NCBI GenBank assembly: GCA_021464245.1
Contig: JADCRB010000068.1
Coordinates: 2,476,797 to 2,540,796 of the forward strand
Source: Carallia brachiata
Taxonomy: Eukaryota; Streptophyta; Magnoliopsida; Malpighiales; Rhizophoraceae
Direction of reading: 5' to 3'
Length of the DNA: 64,000 nucleotides
The notes beneath the pieces are model-generated. The model saw nothing but the letters and a program-made list of their open reading frames with translations, was not told the DNA's origin and ran no database searches. Both the position numbers and the translations under genes were made by a program. This document shows, piece by piece, positions 46,807 to 59,515 of the stretch (its first letter is position 1; each line of letters starts with the position of its first letter).

Positions 46807-48404
46807 CTAGAGCCAGTCCAAAAATATTTGCTTAGTAATTTTTTCCCCCCTGTGTTTTCCATACGAGACATGATCAGGATGCACTTGTTTTGAAGCTAGA
46901 ATCGAATTTTCTGACTTCAACAGGTGTGCGACATCAGAGATGAACATATTGCCTGAGGCTTTCAATCACAAATTTGTTGTCGTTTTTCCCTATTTGAAAA
47001 AAAGAATACATTAGGAAAGAAATTAATAAAAAGTGACTGGAGTCTCGAGAAGAAGCTAATGACGTTTTCTAATTTGATATTGGATTTTTAACAATTTGAT
47101 TTGTATGTGACTAGTATTGTAGGATATGTTAATCAGAAACTAGAAAATATGCGCTATGAAAGTTTTATCCTTTTTAATGAATCCACCTGATTCGAATTGA
47201 ATTAGTCAGAATCTAATATATTTCTGGATACAAGAGCTTTCAGACTAAAAAAAGAAACTAAAAAACATAAATGTAAAACAAAATTTTGAGATCAAAATTT
47301 GAACTAGAAGTGACAACTACACTATTTTATCTTAAAATTTTATTAAAAATAAAGAGTGCTTGATAATATTCACTCAGCTAAAATATAAATATTTTTTAAT
47401 AAATCATTGAATAGAGATATCTTACATAAAATTAAAAAAATTGTTCATGAGATTGTATTCAAGTCCTTTCACCTACAGATTGGCACTCGATGCAAATAGG
47501 CATACGGTTTACAGAGTTTTTTAAGGGTTAAACTAAAAAATAACCCATAAAAGAATACTGTGAGTCATCATCGATCAAATAATGAACATTTGCTCTTTGT
47601 TTTATTTTATTTTTAACATTTTTGTGGTCTACGTCATCAAACGAAGGTCACATTAATGAAGTGCCGTGGGTAGTTTTGCACATTTAATAGTCCACGTCAG
47701 ATTAATAGTCACATTGATCAACCCATCGTATGGTGACGACCAGCTTTTAAAGCCGTGAACCCCACGGAGATGTTTTTGTATTTTTAAAATTATTGCCTTA
47801 TTTTTTTGACCGGCAAATCATTGCCTTATTGATCTGACCTGCACCAAATGTTCAAAAAATAAACAAAATAACCTGCACCTTTCTATGAACACATGTGTCT
47901 CTGTCCGCTGATTTTTTTTTAATTTTTTGGATCGATCTGTCCGCTGATTAAGGTAATGGACATATTATAAGACACATATAAATAATTAATTATAATCAAT
48001 AGCTGCCTAACGTTTGACGTTATCATTTTATTACCACAAATTTGTAAGATTGATAACGTTGCTTCTTTAAAATATTATGTACTTTATGTCGTATTTTGAT
48101 ATTGATTTCTTTCTCCTTACTAATAATTAGCATGTACTCTCTTTAATAATAATTAAAAAAGTAATCACTAATTTTTTTTTATTAAAAAAAAAGTTATCAT
48201 CGTACTACCATTATATTTTTTTTTTTCTCCTCAAAGGACAGATGGAAATATACTACCTTTTGGGGTACGGTAGATAACCCAACGAATAAAAATTAATCAA
48301 TTTAGCAATATGGATTAATTTTGATATAAAATTTCTGGCGACGTCATTTCATAAATTTATTTCAAGCCGTCTTAATGGAAGTCTACAAGAGTGTGGATGG
48401 TTAT
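46807..48404. other. Intergenic
   Basis: No gene recognised. 'tctgtccgctgatt' occurs twice near 47,900 and 47,937. The rest is AT-rich. Confidence 0.45.
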
Positions 48405-51400
48405 CACTTCAGTAAGTCATCAGAAAAGAATTGCGACATTTTACCTCTTAGCCACAAATCCTTTTTTTTTTTTTTTTGAGATGATCTTAGCCAAATAAAT
48501 AATTGAGTGGCCCAAGTGTTTAATAATGGGTACAAATACATTAATAATTATATATTGTCTAGCTAGCCAATTATATTCCGGGGTAGACTTGGCATGGTGC
48601 TACTGGCCCATCAATTAGCAAAAGCAAAACACCTTCATAAATTTCAAACTTCACCTTCACATGGCTTTACTTTTACACCGCACACCCACAAGTCTGTTGA
48701 TTATTTATTTTATTTTTCTTTTCTCGTGTTAGTGACCAAGGGCATGGCCTGTTGAATTTACCAAAATACTCATGTAGAGTCCAGGACTCTTCTTGAATCA
48801 TCTTAAAAATCTTCTGCAAAGTATTGAGGTCGAAGGTTATAATGGTCATTTCATTAAACTTTTGTTGACTTACTCTCCGTTTGGCGGCTATTATTTCCAA
48901 GTTATTTTTGTCATCTTGCTGAGATTTCACATTTCCACAACAATTACGACCCATTGTCCTGTCTCTCTCTCTCTTGTAAAACATAGCATTATATGTCCTA
49001 ACCTGATTGTGTCCTTGGGATTTAAAAATATCTATTTTGTCTGCAAAATCAATCATCTTGCAGCCATGGATGGGAAGAGCAGTCCGTGGCTCATGCTTTA
49101 TGTTGTCTTCACGTGCTTGTTTCTCAGCTCTCATGTCTCACTCGGAGCTGACAGGATCGCCGCAAACCAATCTCTGTCTGGTGATCAGACCATTGTCTCT
49201 TCAGGTGGCATCTTCAAGCTTGGCTTCTTCAAACCAGGTAACTCCTCAAACTACTACATAGCCATCTCGTACAACAAGGTGTCTAAGCCGACCTCAGTTT
49301 GGGTGGCCAACCGAGAGACTCCAGTCTCTGATAGATTCTCTTCGGAATTGAGAATATCAAATGGGAATTTGGTTCTCTTGAATGAGTCCAAAATCCCAAT
49401 TTGGTCAACAGGTTTGAACTCCAGCACTTCAGGTTCTGTAGAAGCTGTGCTTCGTGATGAAGGAAATCTTGTTTTGAGTGATGGGTCTAATTCGTCAGAG
49501 CCTCTCTGGCAGAGTTTTGATCACCCTGGAGATACCTGGCTTCCTGGGAGCAAAGTTGGGTATAACAAAATTACCAATAGGAATACACTTCTCACTTCCT
49601 GGAAAAACAACGAGGATCCTGCACCGGGTCTTTTCTCTCTTGAGCTAGATCCCAATGGTACCAGTCAATATTATATTCTTTGGAACATGTCTAAAGTGTT
49701 TTGGACTAGTGGTACTTGGAATGGGCGTATCTTCAGCTTAGTTCCTGAAATGAGATTGAATTATATCTATAATTTTAGTTACGTTGACAATGCTAATGAG
49801 AGGTACTTCACTATTCTCTCTACAATAACTCAATCATATCCCGATTTGTGATGGATGTTGGAGGGCAGGTTCAGCAGGAGTCATGGTTGGAGCCGTCGAA
49901 CCAATGGAACTTGTTTTGGTCTCAACCAAGAGTTCAATGTGAGGTTTATGCTTACTGTGGTGCGTTTGGGAGCTGCAATGTGAACTCTCAGCCTTTTTGC
50001 CAGTGTTTGAGAGGTTTTGTGCCCAAATCTGCGGATGAGTGGGGTTCAGAAGTTTATTCCGGAGGCTGTGTCAGGCAAAGCAGCCTGCAGTGTGGGAATT
50101 CTAGTCTTGGCAACGGTAAACGCGACAAATTTTTTCAGAGTGTCAACAAGAAATCAGGCCAAAGCCCGGTCACAGTGGCAGCTGGGAGTGCACAGGATTG
50201 TGAGTCAACCTGTTTGAGCAACTGCTCTTGTACTGCTTATACTTACGACAACAATCAGTGTTCAATTTGGTATGGGGATCTGTTGGATCTGCAAGATGAT
50301 ACAACTAGTGGAAGGACTTTCTACATCAGGCTTGCTGCTTCCGAGTTTTCAAGTTCGAAGACTAGTAAGGGAGTCGTTATTGGTGCTGTTGTGGGTGCAG
50401 TGGCGGTAGTATTGCTCCTTGGTCTTGTAATTTTTGTCTTCTTGAGGAGGAGAAGGACGACAATCAAACCAGGGAAAGTTGTGGAGGGCTCACTGGTGGC
50501 TTTTGGCTACAGAGATTTACAGAATGCGACCAAGAATTTCTCAGAGAAATTGGGGGGAGGAGGTTTCGGTTCTGTTTTCAAAGGGTTGTTGCCAGATTCA
50601 AGTGTGATAGCTGTGAAGAAGCTTGAAAGCATTAGTCAAGGAGAGAAGCAATTCCGCACAGAGGTAAGCACGATTGGTACGATCCAGCATGTCAATCTTG
50701 TTCGTCTTCGTGGATTCTGCTCCGAGGGTACGAGAAAATTGTTGGTGTATGACTACATGCCAAATGGTTCTCTTGATTCCCATCTCTTCCATGAAGAAGT
50801 CACAGAAGCCTTGGACTGGAAGACTAGGTACAACATTGCTTTGGGAACAGCTAGAGGGTTGGCTTATCTTCACGAGAAGTGCAGGGACTGCATCATCCAC
50901 TGTGACATAAAGCCTGAGAACATTCTTTTGGATGCTGAATTGTGCCCAAAGGTAGCAGATTTTGGGCTGGCGAAGCTTGTCGGGCGGGATTTTAGCAGGG
51001 TGTTAACAACCATGAGAGGGACAAGAGGCTATCTCGCTCCAGAGTGGATTTCAGGAGTTGCTATCACAGCCAAAGCCGACGTTTACAGCTACGGAATGAT
51101 GCTTTTCGAAATTGTATCAGGAAGAAGAAACTCTGAGCATTCTGAAGATGGAAAAGTGAAGTTCTTTCCTACTTGGGCTACAAGCCTAATAGCTGCAGGG
51201 GGCAATATCCTTAGCCTGTTGGACCCCAAATTGGAGGGGAATGCTGATTTGGAAGAGCTAACAAGAATGTCTAAAGTTGCTTCCTGGTGCATCCAAGATG
51301 ATGAGACGCAGAGGCCGTCCATGGGTCAGGTAGTTCAGATCCTTGAGGGAGTTTTAAATGTGAACTTGCCGCCAGTCCCGAGATCGCTCCAAGTGTTTGT

Positions 51401-51960
51401 TGACATCCCGGAGCACATAGTTTTCTTCACTGAGTCATCCTCTAGCCAAAGTTCTCAGCATCAGAGCAACGTATCTACGGCTTCCACTCACTCCAAAAGC
51501 GCATCATCCGCGAATTCCAAGTCTTGAAGCTAGAAAAATGAGACATCACATCTCAAGAACTCAATGTTCAAATAAATGTAAGCATGTTTTCAATATGGTA
51601 GTGCAAGAGCCTGAGTAATTGTTGTAATCGATTGCATGTCTTTTAATATGATAGTGCAAGAGCTTGAGTAATTGTTGTAATATATTTTGCCAATTTTCCT
51701 TTCATTACATGGATGTATATTCGGTCAACGTTATGGCATACGCTTAAGAGAAATGCCCATGTCTTTGTTCTGTTTCTTACATTGTGCTGAACTTTGCACA
51801 GATAGTTTGATTGGCAATATGGGACTTGGTTGTCAATCAACTTCAGTGTTAAAACAGAGAACTTTTCAAGCCATACATGTTGAAAATTTGGGACCCAGGA
51901 AAATTTGCCTGATTCTAAGCTACTTTGGCACCTGCAACTAAGGCTTGTTGACATTTGATC
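48405..51960. repeat. Receptor-kinase duplication, left copy
   Basis: Matches 60,405-64,000 at an offset of about 12.16 kb at the coding start, including some 650 bases of upstream and over 400 bases of downstream sequence. The upstream regions differ by indels, notably a 213-bp insertion in the right copy. Confidence 0.92.
49066..51527 (+). pseudogene. G-type lectin S-receptor-like kinase (At2g19130-like), 1-bp frameshift
   Basis: Intronless, 2,462 nt, parallel to the intact 819-aa gene at 61,223. It starts MDGKSSPWLM with a signal peptide. At 49,811 the copy reads TTCACTATTCTC where the partner has TTCACCTATTCTC. The missing C ends the frame at 49,849 inside the S-locus glycoprotein region. 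A second open frame (49,848-51,527) continues with the PAN-like cysteines, membrane segment and complete kinase (GGGGFGSV, AVKKLE, HCDIKPENILLD, DFGLAK). The lectin domain also has YYIAISY in place of the conserved YYIGIWY, which suggests relaxed constraint. It could be a pseudogene, or an intact gene with a sequencing error. A downstream start could at most give a truncated kinase without a signal peptide. Confidence 0.85.
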
Positions 51961-54263
51961 TAAGAAAGAAGCGATAGCTTTTCACATTTTCCCAACCACA
52001 TCACTAAGAAACAACAATTTCATGGGTTAGTTATATGACCAATTTGGGTGAGAGAAAAGAAAAGAAAACCTTAAACCTAGCCTGACTTCTAATATTGGTC
52101 CATTAATTTTCGGTCTTCACACGACAATGGATATTCAATTTTCTAGTATCGGACCAAGTCAAAAGGCTATTGAGAGTCTTCATGATCCCGTCCATATCAA
52201 TCAAAATATAATATACCGCCGTTTCGGTAACCAAAGCCGGCAAGACTCAACATAAAATTCAAGTGCCAGAGTTGTAGGGTGCTCTAACTTCAGTATTTAT
52301 AGTCCTTAAAATAATAGAATTGTAAGTCCAAAAGAGTCTAAATTTCAATGGTAAAAAGATTTGTAAAATTTTGAATAGTTTTGACTCTATATCTTTGGAC
52401 CCAAATTTCGACCCTTTCATGCAGAATCCAAAGTTGGTCAAAACAGCAAACTTGTAACTCTATCTTTTAACTTTGATTTGACTTAAAAATCATCTATTCC
52501 GACTTGTGTAGAGGAAGTTATGACTGAAAAATTGAGCAGTACACAAAATTATGAAATTTTGCCCGAATTGAACATAAATTAGTTTTCCAACCAAATTTTG
52601 GTCTGATTTTTTGGTGCTCAGCTTGTTTCTACTTCTTCAAACCTGACAAGTTCTTTTTTTGACGCTTCAAATACTTTGATTATGTCCAATTATCTTATAA
52701 AACATAAAACAAGCAATCGAAGTAAAACCTGTCAAAATCCATAATATTTATATAGTTAAATTACAAGATATATAAAAAAATATGTATAAACTTATGTAAA
52801 TATTCAACCTATTATAGGGAGTTGTGATTTGTAACTCAATTACGTATGTCTGAGGACAAAAAATGTATACATTATTGAATAGATTATGTGGGCATTTTAA
52901 TAGCAAATGGAAAAACCCTTTGATATTTAATGGTTCTGCATCTTTACAGGGATGAACCTGACTAGTGACTAATATGTGCACTAACATGGAGATCAACAAC
53001 AATTTACTGTAAAAAACTGACTCTTCTGCAAAATTGTTCTTTCTAGATTATACAAAGACCAACAAACAAAAATGGGACAGTACGATGAATTATATAGCCC
53101 TTATATTTTATGAGTGGTCAAATAAAGGCCTAATTTGAAAATGAATTGCAACGTCTTTGGGACTTGAACTCATAATCTATATTCTTATTTCGTATCAAGC
53201 CATTGTCTTTAATGAAACAAAATCCAGAAAGAAGCGTTGCATTATACCCCTGTGTATTTATTCTTTCTCTACGAATGTAATCCGGAAATTCTTTCTGAGA
53301 AGATTCAACAAGTTCTACGATTCCATAGACATCTAATAAAAAATGTTGTGCATGCAGCGACAGAGCCACATAGGAGGCAGTTGACTCCACTGAAAGAAAA
53401 AAAAAATTTGTATGGCAGTTGCCTCTACTGAAAGAAGAAAAAAATTTTGTATGATTTGCTTAAAATTTATGCAATTGACTCCATTGAAATTACTGCTTTG
53501 TCCTCGTTAAAATTTGTACCTTATATTTTTGTTTGCACTTTCTTATTCTTTTTCATTCTTTTTTGTTCTCTCTTATCTGCCCCGACTGGAAAAAATTCGT
53601 GACTCCACCACTGTTTGTATGTCAATAGAATTTTGAGAAAAGCTATTATATTTGTCAAATTGTTTTGTAGCAGAGAGTGCTATTTATGCTTTTATTATGA
53701 TTGGCGACATTTATTTGTAACAGTCGTTTTTCTTTTTTAAATTTTAAATAAGAATGCCGTTGGGTTGAACGTACCATTTGCCCGGGAAGGGGGAATAAAT
53801 CAAAGCTAAATTGGAATCCTTGTCCTGCCGGGATTAGGAATAATTATTTATTCATTTTTGATAACTTAAAAACATTAAAAAGGCCACAATTCATAAATAA
53901 TAGAGGGGCAACAACAAAACCCTTGGAATAAAGTCCAAGACTGCTGGTTTGTGTCTCGTTTGTTGTTTCTGTTTTGTGGAGAAGCAAGTCAAGCACTTTT
54001 GCCTGGTTTCAACACTATTTGGAAACTGAATCGAATGCTTTCACGCTATTAGGCTTCTTCTAAAAATGAAACTGACATTAATTTTGGGGTCAATTTTGAC
54101 AAGGATTAAATCATTCCCAAAAGTGGAATTGACATGGAATGCACACTTAGGAACGGGCATTTAAAAGACGACACTCACTTGTACCTCTTTTCAACTTGTT
54201 ACCAAACCCCCGCCAACCCGGGATCAGGGCTGCTGGGGTTCAAGACAAAGTGCTTATAGTGGA
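51961..54263. other. Intergenic
   Basis: No gene recognised. 52,130-52,740 has the look of an old transposon fragment but no termini or frames that I can assign. 53,380-53,450 contains a short direct repeat 'actccactgaaagaa'/'tctactgaaagaa'. Confidence 0.45.
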
Positions 54264-54694
54264 TGCTGGTTAATAGTGTATCAATATTACTTTTGGACTC
54301 TGAGTTTAACATCTCAGTTTATAACACGTGTAATGAGTACAATTTTTTAATATTTGATGCGGCTTTAAAAAAGTTTAAGGAAATAAATTTGCACTTTAAT
54401 CAATATTTAAATTTTTGATGTGATGGTAAGCGCTTGATTTTAACTATTAGTATCAAAGCGAAGTTATAATTCGAGTGCCAAATGTAACATTGAAGGGGAG
54501 AGTATTTGTTAATATTATATTAATGTTACATTTAGACTCTAAACTTAACACTTTAATACTTGATGTGACTTTGAAAAAATTTAAGAAAATAAAGTTATAT
54601 TTCAACTAACGCTTAAATTTTTGGTGTAATAATAATCTATATCTCAACTAACGGCTTAGGTTTTTGGTGTAATGGCAAACTATTAATCCTAACA
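54264..54694 (+). mobile_element. TRIM (terminal-repeat retrotransposon in miniature), 431 bp
   Basis: Two similar terminal repeats, about 54,264-54,445 and 54,503-54,694, share 'ggttaatagtgtat'/'tgttaatattatat', 'ggactctgagtttaac'/'agactctaaacttaac' and 'aatttttgatgtgatgg'/'aatttttggtgtaatgg'. Right after the first is 'ttagtatcaaagc', matching the initiator-tRNA-Met primer site (TTGGTATCAGAGC) at 11 of 13 positions. Right before the second is the purine tract 'tgaaggggagag'. GTGGA flanks the whole (54,259-54,263 and 54,695-54,699). No coding sequence; the interior is only about 57 bp. The element is non-autonomous and must have been mobilised in trans. Confidence 0.85.
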
Positions 54695-54699
54695 GTGGA

Positions 54700-55024
54700 A
54701 CTCATGTAGGTGAAAACGATTGGATTTTCTGGTCTCTTTTCATCGTAAAAATCCTGACCTAGGAATCGAGAGAGCTAACAGAGACAATTTGGTGCGATGG
54801 CATAGGATGATAGGATGGATTGCTTATTCGGTTTGGACTCAGAGACAACTTGGGCCCATCAACCCCATGCTCAAATTTTTTTCTCCAGTCTGTTTAAAAT
54901 AATAATAATAATTAAAAACTAAGCCACTAAAAAGTATTCACATAAAAAAAAAAAAGAAAAAAAAAAACCAAATGGTAGTCAGTATTCAACATTCATGCAG
55001 TGCAGAGTCAATATTGATTGCAAA
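54700..55024. other. Intergenic
   Basis: Short A-rich stretch with no recognisable feature. Confidence 0.45.
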
Positions 55025-55755
55025 GGGGTGATTGGGTTAGCTTTTGAAGGGGTGCATTTGCGTTTCATCTTCAAAAAGAAGGAAGATAGGTGTTCGGTAA
55101 ACTTTTTAGTGTTGCTTTTTGATTCTGCTTATTTTCTTATTTGACTTCCTAACAGCAGCTGATTGAAAAGCAGTTCCGATCTACTTTTTGCTACTTTTTG
55201 GATTACTTTTTACTTTTTAATATTAATAATAATTTATATGGACTAAACTACCCTTAAATAATATTTATATAATTTTATTATTATTTTTTTTACTTCACAT
55301 ATGAATTAGATATGTTAATTTATTTTATTAGTATTTATATAATTTCAATAATTTTTTTTTCAAATATTCTTAAATAATATTTTTTTTACTTTAATTTTCT
55401 TTAATGTGGACATTTATAAAAAAATCTCAAAATAATAATTTTTATAATTTAATAAAAATTAATATTTTTTTTAAAAGTTAAAAATTAAGTAAAATAATTC
55501 TCAATATTATTTATAAAATATTATTCTAAAATATAAAATTATAAAATATAAATATAAAAATATTTAATAATATATCTACACAAATTATATGTCTAAATTA
55601 GACATTTCATTATTCAACAGTAACAGTAAGTATAAAATTAACCAAACACTTCATTAATTTTATCAGCAATCAGCAACAGCAAGTAAAAATCAGCAATCAG
55701 CAATTAACAGTAGTAATCAGTAACAGTAATATTTAACAGTTAACGCAAACAGGCC
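55025..55755. mobile_element. Large MITE, family member 2
   Basis: Same family as 32,716-33,461 but inverted: it begins 'ggggtgattgggttagctttt' side-on and ends 'cagttaacgcaaacaggcc', with the microrepeat 'cagcaatcagcaa' near the right end. It is 731 bp and full length. The two copies are clearly diverged by substitutions, so they are independent old insertions. Confidence 0.82.
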
Positions 55756-57687
55756 CACGTATCCCGTTGATCGGCATAATGGTCCATACTCCAACTGTGC
55801 AATTGTGCGTACGGAAAGACTAACTGAGAGGCCTGCTTAGAATGTTCCTATTTCAGGAAAGCCATCAAGATGATCCTGTCTTGAGTCTCCTGACTACCAA
55901 ATATTGGATAGTACCGTAAAAGCCCTCAATTATGACAGGAGATCTGAATCCTATACCAAAAGGGTGTAAGACAAGATTGAGAGATCAAATTCAAATCTCT
56001 AAAGTCTCATTTGAAGGGACCAGGATCTGTTTAGTATTCAGGGTTTTAAGGGTGACTTTGACCCTCTTCCATAAATAATATTGATGAAGTTGATTAGAAC
56101 ACAAGGGTCCAGGGACAGCCACAATGCAACCATTTTGTTTATTGAACGAGAAGTGTCCTTGGAAAATGGAATTGCAATCTTTAGGGTCTTCTTAGTTTAG
56201 ATTTACGTCTCTTTCCCTACTTTCAACATTAAAGTAGTGATTTATTAAATGAAGATTTTTTTTTTAATTCTTCACGAATTAATTTTTTTTGATGATATAT
56301 CAAAGGGTTTTTGATAATCTTGTTTTTGTTTTTTTAAACTAAATCTTAAATAGATTTAATGTTATTCTAAATTTTAAAATCTTGATCACTTTTCTTAAAA
56401 TTTCGTTACAAAATTTCATAATGGTTATCATTATTTTTACATTAGAGCACATCCCTCATTTGCTTTATTTTTGTCCTCTTTTATGGTTCTTAAATTTTAA
56501 TTTTTGTCCCATTTTTCGAGATTTTCGTAATCGACTTCCAATTTATCTCATCTCTCTGCCAAAAATGCGAAAGAATTATTTTTTTGTCCTATTAAAGCGC
56601 TCTTCAATTTGTCCAGAAGGAAAACTGCTTCCAGCACAAATGCTTTTCTCTTTAATCATTGTCATCTTGTATCCACCAACGTGATCCTCATCACTGACAA
56701 TTTATTGAAGGGCATACATACATATTTTAGATATTTTAATTTTAAACAATATCTTGATTGAAATTACGGTTATTATTTTTAAAATAAAATTGATAATTTT
56801 TAAAATATAAAATAAAAAATATTTCAAAAATATTAGTTATAATTTTAATCGAAATACTCGGTGAAACAAAACACTCATGACACTAATATTGCTGCGTTAT
56901 TGAATGTCTTTCTAAAGATACTTGCTCGACGGCGTATGTCTCCCATTAATTTGTTTATCTAATGTTTTTGGACTCTCAACATTTTTTTTCTCGTAATCCC
57001 TTAGGAAAAATTCGAAGATTAAAGTTAAGACTTTTATTTGGTTCAAATCTTAGAAAGTGATTGAGTAAATTTTTTTTTTATTTCAATTGAAAGAATAATT
57101 ACATTCAAATAATTGCTCTTAGAAAACTAACGCCTCTCCTATTAGAAAGAAGAAGTGGATGGAGCCCTTCTTGTGGCTGCTGCAACTGGTGTAACCTGAT
57201 GGAGCCCCTCATGAACTTAAATTTCATGCAAAAAATTTATTTTTAACTTTAAGTAAAAGGATTAAATTTGTTAAAAATTATCAAAATGTATTGCAAATTA
57301 TATTAAATCTGCCAACAACCATCTATCTCCTGGTCTCCTCCTTTCACAAAATGCTAATTCCATTTCCATTTCTTCCTCTAATAATATTACGCTTCCCCAA
57401 AGACAAAAGAAAAAAACAAAAATTTTTTTTGGAGACATCACATTATTAGTATTTAAACTTCTATTCTAAAAATTGTGAATTTTAATCTTAAAAAGGAATT
57501 TGTAATTTATGAAAAGAAATAACTGTATGAACCCACCATAATGGAATTGGCTACCTAATTGAAAATATATTTAAAAAAAAAAAGAAAAAAGAAAAAATAG
57601 ATTAAAGGATGAAGGTGGTTCCCCAGAGTGCAAAAGGGAAAATAGATTGCATCAAAACACGAAACAGAGCATTTTCACGTCAAATAT
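55756..57687. other. Intergenic
   Basis: AT-rich. About 56,720-56,870 shows inverted AT-rich halves ('atcttgattgaaatta' and 'ttttaatcgaaatact') and may be a MITE. A 100-codon plus-strand frame at 56,382 has no family signal. Confidence 0.45.
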
Positions 57688-58607
57688 TTAATGTCCCTCT
57701 CTCCCCATCTGTTGACGGTTCCTTTCAAGTAGCCCTTCAATGGTGACCCTCTTCTTGTTCTCTTTCGACTGTCCTTCCTCCGTCGATCTTGAAACATACT
57801 CCGGCAGGCAAATATTGTCCTTTGTGTGCCGTCCGGGCAGAAAGTACAGCCACAAAGATGTGAAAATTATTGCATAAAATTTACCCCAAATGACTGTAAC
57901 CGCAAGACTAATAAGGACCACGTGAATGCCTGTTTTGTCCGAATTCTTTGGCTTCGCTTCTCTTTTCATAGGTCTTGATCTTTTGGTTCTTGGGCTTCAC
58001 TCCACGTTCTTGATTTGGCTCCAATAACCAACCTAACCCAGTTGACGATGATGCAGATAGACCCGAAATTGTTATAAAATCTTGGGTCTTTAGGACATTA
58101 TCAACGGAGAAGTCTTTAGTTTTGTCCAATGATTTTTTCCTCCGCATTGAGAAACTACGCTTTGAAGCTTTTGGGTCTTGGCATAGACCTTCTCTGTCAG
58201 AGACTCGCTTGGACTGAAATCAGGAAAAGGGAACAATGAAAATCCATAAAACCTAAAAAGTTAAAGAGTACAAAATCTTGAAACAAAGGATTATGTTAAA
58301 TTATGAAGCAGGATTTTGATGGAATTTGTTTATCAAAAGGTTCTCAAGGGCAAACTCCCCTAATGATCACCTGAGAAATGTTTCTCTTTGTAAGGTGAAG
58401 GATGAGCCCTGAACTCGTTGAGTAATCAGAGAAAGAAGAATGGGTCACTGAACGCCTCAAGCTCTCTATTCTATCCATGGAAGCACACGATAAAGCTCGA
58501 TTTTTGGACTGACCTATGTCTCCTCCTATCGATTCAAGCACAAACTGGTCCACATCGACTACGGGCCTAAAACAAAGCAGAAATTTGTTTCTTGAAGCGT
58601 TCTTCAT
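57688..58607 (-). pseudogene. Small plant membrane protein (At5g23160/At5g08240-like), frameshifted
   Basis: Exon 1 (58,371-58,607) encodes MKNASRNKFLLCFRPVVDVD and a Ser-rich region, ending CAG|GTGATC. Exon 2 starts at 58,213 (TTTCAG|TCC) and continues in frame (SKRVSDREGL, then MRRKKSLDKTKDF) to a TAG at 57,908. The conserved part of this family, one membrane segment and a charged tail (KTGIHVVLISLAVTVIWG, then KKRVTIEGLLERN), lies in a different frame, 57,969 down to 57,688. The switch must fall around 57,960-58,000, so one base too many or two too few are present. The family assignment is from memory of the N-terminal FLLCFRPVV and C-terminal EGLLER patterns. Function is unknown. As sequenced, the full-length protein cannot be made. 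Confidence 0.6.
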
Positions 58608-59299
58608 TGTCAGTTTCTCTTGTAATTGATAAAATTCTGGAGATGCCTAGCTGATTGTTTGTAGGATGGTACGGTTTTAAAGGTTGTGAGATGGCCTGCT
58701 TTGGTCCGAATGCGGAATAAGAGAGAAAAGAAACGAGGATGCTGCTGTGTCTTTGTTTGTCCCTGTAAAGGTTTGGAACTGAAAAGGCCTTCAGGACTCT
58801 GGATGAGGGTCTATTTTACCAGCGGTGGCATTACAGGTTTGTTTGGTTTTTAGTTACCCAGTTCATATCTGTCTTGGACAATATTGGCAAATATATGTTT
58901 GTTTTAGGATGGAGATCTAAATTTGAAGTGTTTTTTGAGAGGCATATTATTCTTTTTCTTGGTTTATAAAATAAGAAAATATGGATGACACACAGTTTTA
59001 TAAAAAAAAAATATTTTAGTTATAGTACATAGTAGGCCGTGTCTTTATATTAAATTCATAAAAAAATAAATTCTATGATATCCAATAAATACAACAAATA
59101 TTATTCTTACCGACAAGTTTTTGTGGTCACTGCCCATATTTTGGTAGGATTTATTTGTTTGTTTGTTTGTTTTTTCCCTAATCAATGGACTTGTTTTGCC
59201 CTTTTTCCATACGAAGAAGGGACTGGTGGGTGTTTTCATGATGTGGCGAGGATGACAATTGAGACTTGAGAGTGGGGTAATACGTGCATTAGATTTGGT
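58608..59299. other. 5' flank of the membrane-protein gene and intergenic
   Basis: No other gene is supported. The first 200 bases probably hold the promoter and leader of the minus-strand gene. Confidence 0.45.
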
Positions 59300-59515
59300 T
59301 TTACAGCATGTTCACCTGCAGCATGCCTATCGTGAAGCTAATTAGATGGCTGACTTTCTCGTTACATCTGATTTTGATCAACCTGAAGCATCTCTTGTTC
59401 TACTAAGTCCGCCAGTAAATGCTTTACAGTTTGTTTAAGTTAATATTTGTGGGGTTTTCACGTTCCGTACTATAACCGTTTTGGTTGAGATCCAAACCCT
59501 CCAATGAATCAAAAA
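59300..59515 (+). mobile_element. LINE 3' tail fragment, different family
   Basis: The frame reads VHLQHAYREAN-stop-MADFLVTSDFD, the RNase H end of a plant LINE (H.YREAN.MAD.L), with a stop codon where a variable residue belongs. It is followed by 'gttgagatccaaaccctccaatgaatc' and an A-rich tail. A dead 5'-truncated copy, not closely related to the two tails at 43.8 and 45.3 kb. Confidence 0.68.
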
